From: an uncultured Clostridia bacterium
GTDB lineage: Bacteria > Bacillota > Clostridia > Christensenellales > Borkfalkiaceae
Reading direction: 5' to 3'
NCBI GenBank assembly: GCA_947624965.1
Contig: CANQMN010000011.1
Coordinates: 1 to 64,000, forward strand
DNA: 64,000 bases
Part shown: positions 57,757 through 64,000 of the stretch, piece after piece
Layout: every line of letters starts with the position of its first letter
Position numbering within the stretch: the stretch's first letter is position 1
Made by a program: the position numbers and the translations under genes
The notes under the pieces: model-generated
Databases searched by the model: none
The model's input: only the letters and a program-made list of their open reading frames with translations
Told to the model about the DNA's origin: nothing

Positions 57757-58003
57757 ATTTTTCACCGAGCTTCTTTCTTACGGCAGAGCCTTCCACCGTT
57801 TTTCCCTCTTTCAGATCGGCAAGCCCTTCGCCGACAAGTTTTGCCTCATAGATCTTGCTCATAGTCCTTTCATAGTAGTCGATATCCATGACTACCAACC
57901 TTCCGTAACCGTTTTTCGTCACGAACACGGGACCGTTCTCCTCTGCACAGCGGCGCTCGATCTCCACCGTGTCCTTCAAATCTCTCATGGGAATGATCGT
58001 CAT
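57746..58003 (-). CDS. Phd/YefM-type antitoxin
   Basis: An 85-aa antitoxin. The N-terminal DNA-binding half reads IIPMRDLKDTVEIERRC and PVFVTKNGYGRLVVMDIDYYER, the Phd/YefM pattern, and the C-terminal tail (LADLKEGKTVEGSAV) would bind and block the toxin. The pair should repress its own promoter. The ATG at 58001-58003 has GAGGTGA upstream. Confidence 0.9.
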   Translation of the reverse strand: MTIIPMRDLKDTVEIERRCAEENGPVFVTKNGYGRLVVMDIDYYERTMSKIYEAKLVGEGLADLKEGKTVEGSAVRKKLGEKYGF

Positions 58004-58041
58004 AATTTCACCTCACGGTATTATATTCTTCCTGTGGCTAA

Positions 58042-58070
58042 ATTATATACCAAATTGCGACATTTGTCAA
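58042..58070 (-). promoter_or_regulatory. Promoter of the toxin-antitoxin operon
   Basis: TTGACA (58065-58070), 17-bp spacer, TATAAT (58042-58047) on the minus strand; a full consensus match. Confidence 0.9.
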
Positions 58071-58146
58071 GCGGAAAAGCGAGAAATTTCAAGAGACCGC
58101 CGAAAGCGAAAAACGGCGGCTGTTTGCCGCCGCGTTGTGTACGCAG

Positions 58147-58296
58147 AATAGTGTATTCTATGTACCAAACATTAGATATTATAGTCGGTTTGCGCTTTCA
58201 AGTCAACCGAATGACGGCACAATCAGACAAATTCTCCTATTTTTCACGATATGCAACTCCCGAACAGTCTTGTTTCAGTACATAGAATACACTATT
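58147..58296. repeat. 19-bp perfect inverted repeat flanking 112 bp
   Basis: AATAGTGTATTCTATGTAC at 58147-58165 recurs exactly in reverse orientation at 58278-58296. The enclosed 112 bp hold no gene, and the following gene starts 43 bp later. It could be a regulator site pair, a small MITE-like element or recombinase half-sites. A GC-rich hairpin (GGCGGC/GCCGCC) sits just upstream at about 58116-58132. Confidence 0.75.
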
Positions 58297-58338
58297 CCAT
58301 GTACTTTCCGAAAAATCTTTAAGGAAGGTAATAGAGCA

Positions 58339-61113
58339 ATGAAAGGAACAAAGATTTTAAGCGTTGTCCTCTCTGCCGTACTTGCGGCGTCCGCTATGGC
58401 GGCGTTCGGCGGGTGCGCTCCGAAAGGAGAAGATCCCAATGTAGTTTGGGGAACGGCTACCGAAGCGGAGTTCAACAAAGAGGGCGCGTATTCTACGACG
58501 GTATCCGTGCAAGACGCCGCTTTCCCCGCGGATGTTTCCGTGGGCGACGTCTCCGTCCTCTATAAGATCGAGGACGAAGAAGGATACGCAAATGCGGTGC
58601 AAGCCGCGGACGGGAACGAGGAAGCCGTCGATCTTGCGGATTACACCGAGACGGTGACCACCCAAGTAAAGACCGTAACGCGCACGAACGAACACACGCT
58701 CGAAGTCACGTTCACGGATGATAAGGCGGACGTGAACAGACCCACGAGCTACGGCGTTACGGTAAACCGCGCGGACGGCGATAAGGAGAAACACATCCTC
58801 GCGCCCGTCACGGTGAACTTTCCCGAATACACGCTGACAAGCACGGTCGATTCCGTGTCGGCATACGCAAACCCCGTAAGGATCACCCTTCAACTCAACG
58901 ACGGCGAATTTGCAAGCGGCGTGAAGAAAGAGGACATCACGCTCGCGGGTTCTTTCGCAAATCTCTCCGTGCAGTCGTTGAGCGCGGCGGGCAAGAATCT
59001 CACGATGCAACTCTCGGGCGAGATCGAGAGGAGCGAGAGTTCCAACGCCTATTTAGACGGCGTGATCAAGGTCGATAAAATGGCGGTGGAAAAGAACAGC
59101 AAGACTTTGAAGGCGCGTATCCCCGTAGACAGCGAGAGCCTCCGCCTCGATCCCCAAACGCTCGCAGTAGAGAACGGCAATGTGAAGGTGGACGTCGTTT
59201 TGGGCGGCTATCGGTTTTCGCCTTCCGCCGCGGCAAACGGCTTCCAAATCAAGGAAGCGGGAGAAGAGGACGGCACGTTGCAAGACGTTTACAGCGTAAG
59301 CGCCTTTGCGTTGGAAGAGGACGGAGACAACAGCCGTGCGACGCTCACGATCGGCGGGACGAACGCAAAGACCAAGACGGACGCGGCGAAGGCTCTTTCG
59401 GGCAAGACGCTCGAAGTTGACGTCTCCGCGCTCACGGGCGCAACGGAAGCAGTCTCTTCCGTCATCGACATTGCCCCCGCGGACTTCTATCCCGTCTTTG
59501 ACTATGCGGAAGTGAAGAACGGCGCGTTCAATATTACGGTCGAGCTGTATGCGCAGAACGGCGTATTTGCCGAAACGCTCAACAAGAACGCCGTGACGTT
59601 CGCAAAAGATTTCAAGGACGCGAGCGCGACCTCTCTCACGCGCACGGGCGACTACACGGCGGAACTCGTTTTCTCCGTCCCTACGGAGGAAGCGGCGGTC
59701 GAGGACATGAGCCTCGACGGCTCTATCACCCTTGCGGCAGGTTCGCTTACGAGCATCTTCGGCGAGGCTTCCGAAGCGTGTGAATATTCCCGTATCTATG
59801 ACCAAGCAAGCATGGGACGCTTCTCCGCGGACGAGATTTCAACATTAAAAGGGATCGTCGGCGGCTTCGGCAACACCGCGTTCGGTACGGTTACGGATGC
59901 CCTTTCGGGCGTAGGCGCAGTAGGTTCCGCGGTCTATACGGGGCTTGAACTCATCGGCGTCATCGAATCCTCGAAGAAAAAAGAGGATAAGATTTATAGT
60001 TATTTGCAGTCTATGGATAAGAAATTGGAAGAGATGTTGTCGGGTGTCAAGCAGATAAATGCCACACTTGCCAAAAAAGGCGTCAACAGCTTCTTTACCG
60101 ACCCCTACGGGACGATGATCAAATACAGCCAATATTGCGCCCAACATTTGAGCGACGCGCGGGCGCTCTATTTGGATTCGAAGGAGTTCCCCACGGATAT
60201 TACGAAAGACTCCGACAAAGCGTATGTCCAAAAATATCTCGCCGCAACGATCAAAGCGATCAATGACCACAACCTCGACAACACGGGAGACTTTGCCAAG
60301 CTCCTTGAATACTACACCAACGTATGCTCCAATCTCTCCAACCCCACGGGGAATGCGATCGACGATTACGATACATACATGACGTATTACTACAACTTTG
60401 AGGCGCAGACGTATAGCGACCGCGAGGAGTTCCGCGAAACGCTGAGACTCGCGCTCTATACGGCGGACATTCTCTTGGGGGCGTATAAATATTACAGCCT
60501 TGACGAAGAAACGCGCACCAATCCGAAAACGGCTGAGTCGGCGAAGAATGTTTATGCGGGGATCGACAGTGCATATTCCGCGGCAGTCGATATAATCAAC
60601 AGCAAAAAAGTCGTTCGCAGAACAGACAGGGCATCCCTATTTGTATCAACAGGACTTGGAGATAGTCTTACTCTCAATGGAAAGACTAACTTTTACACTG
60701 TGGGCGAGACGATTGCACAAGCGTGGCACAGCGTGAAAAATAGCATGACAAGTAATTTAATTGAGATGAGCGATGAAGAGATCAAAGACTTCAACAAGCG
60801 CATGAAGGGCGCCACCGTGGGCGAGGAGTTGAACGGCATCGGTTTAGGCGATACGGCTGGTGGCGGCGTAAGCTTCAACGATGGTAATGTTATGAAGTAT
60901 GCCCAGTCGCGCGGCTGTGATAAATTTGTATTCTGGGACAGCTATGACTACACCTGCTATGTGTTCGCCGATGAAAGCAAAACTTCCTACGGATACTGCT
61001 CCCTTTCTGCCAAATCGCTCTCAAAGTCAACGTCGTCGGCGTCGGACACGGATTTTGTGACTTGCTCGAGGTATCCGACGATTAGTAATTGTCTTGTACT
61101 GTGGAATTGGTGA
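58339..61113 (+). CDS. Large lipoprotein with Ig-like/beta repeats and a helical C-terminal domain
   Basis: A 924-aa surface lipoprotein (lipobox Cys26 in FGGC). Residues about 40-540 are a string of beta-rich modules of roughly 100 residues each with repeated phrases (FNITVELYAQNGVFAETLNKNAVTF; ITLQLNDGEFASGVKKEDITL), an Ig-like layout. Residues about 555-830 are helical: a hydrophobic hairpin (GGFGNTAFGTVTDALSGVGAVGS), a coil (YLQSMDKKLEEMLSGVKQINAT) and long amphipathic helices, recalling pore-forming or HBL-like helical bundles without clear homology. The start ATG 58339 has AAGGAAGG upstream. The function is unknown. Confidence 0.75.
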   Translation: MKGTKILSVVLSAVLAASAMAAFGGCAPKGEDPNVVWGTATEAEFNKEGAYSTTVSVQDAAFPADVSVGDVSVLYKIEDEEGYANAVQAADGNEEAVDLADYTETVTTQVKTVTRTNEHTLEVTFTDDKADVNRPTSYGVTVNRADGDKEKHILAPVTVNFPEYTLTSTVDSVSAYANPVRITLQLNDGEFASGVKKEDITLAGSFANLSVQSLSAAGKNLTMQLSGEIERSESSNAYLDGVIKVDKMAVEKNSKTLKARIPVDSESLRLDPQTLAVENGNVKVDVVLGGYRFSPSAAANGFQIKEAGEEDGTLQDVYSVSAFALEEDGDNSRATLTIGGTNAKTKTDAAKALSGKTLEVDVSALTGATEAVSSVIDIAPADFYPVFDYAEVKNGAFNITVELYAQNGVFAETLNKNAVTFAKDFKDASATSLTRTGDYTAELVFSVPTEEAAVEDMSLDGSITLAAGSLTSIFGEASEACEYSRIYDQASMGRFSADEISTLKGIVGGFGNTAFGTVTDALSGVGAVGSAVYTGLELIGVIESSKKKEDKIYSYLQSMDKKLEEMLSGVKQINATLAKKGVNSFFTDPYGTMIKYSQYCAQHLSDARALYLDSKEFPTDITKDSDKAYVQKYLAATIKAINDHNLDNTGDFAKLLEYYTNVCSNLSNPTGNAIDDYDTYMTYYYNFEAQTYSDREEFRETLRLALYTADILLGAYKYYSLDEETRTNPKTAESAKNVYAGIDSAYSAAVDIINSKKVVRRTDRASLFVSTGLGDSLTLNGKTNFYTVGETIAQAWHSVKNSMTSNLIEMSDEEIKDFNKRMKGATVGEELNGIGLGDTAGGGVSFNDGNVMKYAQSRGCDKFVFWDSYDYTCYVFADESKTSYGYCSLSAKSLSKSTSSASDTDFVTCSRYPTISNCLVLWNW

Positions 61114-61131
61114 TTTTTTCGTCTAACTTTC

Positions 61132-61158
61132 TCGGGGCGCGCGAAATGCGCGCCCCGA
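61132..61158 (+). terminator. Hairpin terminator after the large lipoprotein gene
   Basis: An 11-bp perfect GC-rich stem (61132-61142 with 61148-61158, loop GAAAT). The following T tract is weak. Confidence 0.65.
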
Positions 61159-61182
61159 AATTATAATTTGAAGGAGGGAGCT

Positions 61183-63183
61183 ATGCCGAAATTCCGAAGG
61201 ATCATGAGCCTGTTTATGGGGCTGTTCTTTCTCTTTGCGCTTTTCGGCTGCGCTCCGAAAACGCCGCAAGAGACGCCGATGGGCGAGAGCGGCACATGGA
61301 GCATCTATCTGTACCTCTGCGGCTCCAACCTCGAAACGAAGATGGGCGCGGCGGGACACAATTTGGATGAAATTCTCTCTTCCGAAATTCCCGAAAACGT
61401 GAACGTCGTCATCCAGACGGGCGGCGCGAAGAAGTGGCGCTCCCATGATATTCCGAACGACAGCCTTTGCCGCTACACGGTGAGAGACGGCAAACTTTCC
61501 CTTCTCGAAGCGCTTCCCCTTGCGAACATGGGAGCGGAAGAGACGTTTGAAGCCTTCCTTACATATTGCGTTGAAAACTATCCCGCCGAGAAGATGTGCC
61601 CCATTATTTGGGATCACGGCGGCGGGAGCTTGAACGGCGTTGCAAACGACGAAAATTTCGGCTTCGACGCGCTCTCTCTTGCCGAAATGGAGGGCGCGCT
61701 TCTAAGCGTTTCTTCGGGCATGACGGACAGATTCGAGCTGTTCGGCTTCGACGCCTGCCTCATGGCAAATTTGGAGACGGCGGAGATGCTTGCGCCCTTC
61801 GCGCGCTATCTTCTCGCTTCCGAGGAGATCGAGCCTTCGGGCGGGTGGGACTATTCTTCGCTCTTTTCGGCGATCGGAAAAGATAGGAGCATTTCGGGCG
61901 GAGAACTCGGCAAAGCCGTCTGCGACGGGTATTTTGCAAAGTGCGAGGAAAGCGAAAAGGAGTCTACCGCGACGCTCTCCGTGACAGACCTCGAAGCATT
62001 CGCCGCCGTGGAAGAAGCGTTCGATTCGATGACTCGGAAAATGGGAGAAAAGATAGGCGAAGCGACGGGGATCAGAACCGTTGCGCAGAGCGCCAAAAAC
62101 TCCCAAAAATTCGGCGGCACGTCGGACATAGAAGGTTACAGCAACCTCATCGATCTACGGCATTTTGCGGAGAACGCCCAAGACCTCGAAGAGAGCGCGG
62201 CGGTCATTTCCGCCGTGGAAAAAGCCGTCCTCTATGAAGTCAAGGGCAAAGTCAAGAGCAAGTCGGGCGGGCTGTCCTTCTTTTATCCCCTCCACTACGA
62301 CGAAGAACAGCTCTCGGAGTATTGCGGCGGGATCTGCCCTTCTATGCCTTACCGCGAATATCTTACGAGGGTGTACGGGAATATCCCCGAAGAGCCGATC
62401 GTGTTCCTCAACAAGGGGAGTGTCTTAAAGGACGGCTCGTTTTCCATTCAACTTGCGGAAAGTTCGAGAAATTATATCCTCTCCATCGAGTTCGACCTCG
62501 TGGAATACTCCGTGATCGAAAACGGGGACGAATTGCGGCTCGGGCATTCAAAATTCGGGCGGGACAACGATATTTTCCGCGACGAGGATACGCTCTCCTA
62601 TCACAGCAATTTCCGCGGGATATGGCTCGCCTTAAACGGCTGTAAACTGTTCGTCACGCCCGTGGAAAAGACGGAAGAATATATCATCTTCACCGCCCCA
62701 ATCTTTTTGAACGGCGAAAAGACCAACCTTCGCTTTGCCTTCATTTGGGACGACGCTTATGTGAACGGCGGCTATTATAAGATGTTGGGCGCATGGAACG
62801 GGATCGACCCCGTGACGGGGATGTCCGATAAAGAGCTGACTTTGATAAAATCTACGGACGAGATCACGGCGTACTATCCCTATCGGGAGGTCGTGCGTTC
62901 GGCGGACGGCGAGTGGCACTTCGGAACGCTTACCATGCGGGAAAAGGAAGTTCCCGGGGGCGAATATACCATCGAAGAAGATCCGCTTGAAAACGAAATT
63001 TATATCTATCAGTTTGTCGTGACGGACATCTTCGGGCGGGAATACTATTCGGACGCCGCGGGGATGCTCATGACGAAAACTTACGATGAATTGAAAGCAA
63101 ACCCGCTTTTGGACGGGGAGTATGCCGCCCGCGTCGATAGAGTGATGGAAGCAGAGGGTGAATCCGTCCTCGAAGCGCTGTAA
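61183..63183 (+). CDS. Clostripain-family (C11) cysteine peptidase lipoprotein
   Basis: A 666-aa lipoprotein (lipobox Cys23 in LFGC). The C11 peptidase domain (about 35-400) starts WSIYLYLCGSNLETK and has the catalytic His in IIWDHGGGSLNG and the catalytic Cys in ELFGFDACLMANLE. The C-terminal 250 residues are beta-rich and unassigned. C11 peptidases are Cys proteases, often Arg-specific and self-processed; here the enzyme is anchored on the outer membrane face. The start ATG 61183 has AAGGAGGG upstream. A membrane protein gene follows after 9 bp, so the two may work together. Confidence 0.9.
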   Translation: MPKFRRIMSLFMGLFFLFALFGCAPKTPQETPMGESGTWSIYLYLCGSNLETKMGAAGHNLDEILSSEIPENVNVVIQTGGAKKWRSHDIPNDSLCRYTVRDGKLSLLEALPLANMGAEETFEAFLTYCVENYPAEKMCPIIWDHGGGSLNGVANDENFGFDALSLAEMEGALLSVSSGMTDRFELFGFDACLMANLETAEMLAPFARYLLASEEIEPSGGWDYSSLFSAIGKDRSISGGELGKAVCDGYFAKCEESEKESTATLSVTDLEAFAAVEEAFDSMTRKMGEKIGEATGIRTVAQSAKNSQKFGGTSDIEGYSNLIDLRHFAENAQDLEESAAVISAVEKAVLYEVKGKVKSKSGGLSFFYPLHYDEEQLSEYCGGICPSMPYREYLTRVYGNIPEEPIVFLNKGSVLKDGSFSIQLAESSRNYILSIEFDLVEYSVIENGDELRLGHSKFGRDNDIFRDEDTLSYHSNFRGIWLALNGCKLFVTPVEKTEEYIIFTAPIFLNGEKTNLRFAFIWDDAYVNGGYYKMLGAWNGIDPVTGMSDKELTLIKSTDEITAYYPYREVVRSADGEWHFGTLTMREKEVPGGEYTIEEDPLENEIYIYQFVVTDIFGREYYSDAAGMLMTKTYDELKANPLLDGEYAARVDRVMEAEGESVLEAL

Positions 63184-63192
63184 GGAGAGAAT

Positions 63193-64000
63193 ATGAACAT
63201 TCATGATACGCTCGTTTACGGAAAGCGCGGCGGATTTGTATATTTAAGGTACGTTTCGATCGTTTTCTTCTTTATTTCTCAGGTCGCCACCTATTTCGTC
63301 ATTCTCAACGCCATCACGCAGGCGACGAACGCGCTGAACGCCCTTCAATCGCACGACCTTCTCGGGATCGTCAATTCTCTCGTCTCTTTCAAAATTGACG
63401 GAGCGTTCGGGACAGTCATTGAAATCATGCGGAATTTGGGCTGTCTCGTCATCCCGCTGTATTTCATTGCGACGATCTCCTTCGTACTCAATCTCAACCG
63501 CGGGGAGATCGGCAAGATCACCCGCCGCACCGCGCTTATCGCCATTCTGCTCTTTTTTGCGGAGCTTATGGCTTATGTCGTCATTCTCGGCGTCGTCATC
63601 GTGTTGGTGGACGGTCTCTTTACGATGATCGCAACCGAATATACGGACGTCGTTGACATCGTGGATCAAGTCATCAAGGCGTTCAACTCCGAGGCACAGC
63701 TCATCCCCTTCGAGAGCGCCGAGGCTGCCATTGCTTACGCCAAGAATTTTGCGACCGAACGGCTCACGCTCGTGCTGGTCAACAATATGCCCTCGTTCAA
63801 TATCTTCCTCGATCAGCTCCTGTGCCTCCTGATGTGCATTTTCTTCTGCTTCCGTCCCAAGTGGGCAAATACCAAAGCGAAGAGGGTATTGTTCCGTTGT
63901 TTGGGGATCCTGCCCGTTGCCTATATTGCGGCGACGTTCATCATGAACGGACTGATGCACTCGGGCATTGTATTCCCCAATCTTACGCTGATGAGCCTGT
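63193..64000 (+). CDS. Polytopic membrane protein, cut by the window end
   Basis: The frame from ATG 63193 (TAAGGAGAG upstream) stays open to the window edge, giving 269 residues without a stop. At least five hydrophobic segments are visible (YVSIVFFFISQVATYFVIL; NLGCLVIPLYFIATISFVL; ALIAILLFFAELMAYVVILGVVIVLV; IFLDQLLCLLMCIFFCF; LPVAYIAATFIMNGLM). The N-terminus HDTLVYGKRGG is basic and cytoplasmic. I do not recognise the family. It is 9 bp downstream of the clostripain-family gene and is probably in its operon. Confidence 0.8.
   Translation, partial: MNIHDTLVYGKRGGFVYLRYVSIVFFFISQVATYFVILNAITQATNALNALQSHDLLGIVNSLVSFKIDGAFGTVIEIMRNLGCLVIPLYFIATISFVLNLNRGEIGKITRRTALIAILLFFAELMAYVVILGVVIVLVDGLFTMIATEYTDVVDIVDQVIKAFNSEAQLIPFESAEAAIAYAKNFATERLTLVLVNNMPSFNIFLDQLLCLLMCIFFCFRPKWANTKAKRVLFRCLGILPVAYIAATFIMNGLMHSGIVFPNLTLMSL

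Overview
The window looks like a chromosome segment from an anaerobic Gram-positive bacterium of the class Clostridia. A gut lineage near Christensenellales would fit, but that placement is inference only. The support is many lipobox lipoproteins, an ECF transporter core, UppP, a SpoVAC-type spore protein, glycyl-radical metabolism and classic sigma-A promoters (TTGxxx, 17 bp, TATAAT-like) ahead of most transcription units. Housekeeping DNA is GC-rich. Roughly 33.3-52.7 kb is visibly richer in AT and carries accessory genes.

Layout: 0-6 kb holds a C-terminal fragment of a serine recombinase ending inside the terminator of a tRNA-Ser(UGA), a GT4 glycosyltransferase, an EFR1-type flavodoxin/ferredoxin, tRNA-Ser(GGA), and the paired DUF4130 / radical-SAM genes, all but the recombinase on the minus strand. 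From 6 to 10.4 kb come a two-component system with a coupled membrane protein, spoVAC and a DUF1858 protein. From 10.5 to 15.4 kb are two tandem GH51-like lipoproteins. From 15.5 to 33.3 kb lies core metabolism and information processing: malic enzyme, prs, pth-mfd, a PrsA-like lipoprotein, uppP, ecfA1-ecfA2-ecfT-truA, mnmE, a LysR regulator, a GT2 glycosyltransferase and a short collagen-like protein.

The most striking part is 33.4-43.9 kb, two convergent operons built from domains of nucleotide-derived signalling and conflict systems. The plus-strand operon encodes HD-RyR-SLOG, then TM-Rossmann(TrkA_N-like)-RyR, then a TIR-NagB-like fusion, then a HAD phosphatase. The minus-strand operon encodes a second TM-Rossmann-RyR protein, then nitroreductase-TIR, whose apparent BspA-type LRR tail lies in the -1 frame. 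A plausible model is that the TIR enzymes cleave NAD-type nucleotides, the HD, HAD and NagB-like enzymes process the products, and SLOG and RyR domains sense them, with the membrane RyR proteins as effectors. This is inference from architecture.

From 45.6 to 51.7 kb is a restriction-modification cassette: an XRE regulator with palindromic operators, a two-part adenine methylase, an AT-rich unknown gene and a GIY-YIG/helicase protein. It is followed by a broken ParE-like toxin and decayed recombinase DNA. From 52.8 to 56.8 kb an AraC regulator is divergent from a glycyl-radical enzyme and its activase. From 56.8 to 58.0 kb are a TnpW-like small ORF, a truncated TnpX-type recombinase and an intact ParE/Phd-type toxin-antitoxin pair. 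The window ends with a 924-aa lipoprotein, a clostripain-family lipoprotein and a membrane protein cut by the window edge.
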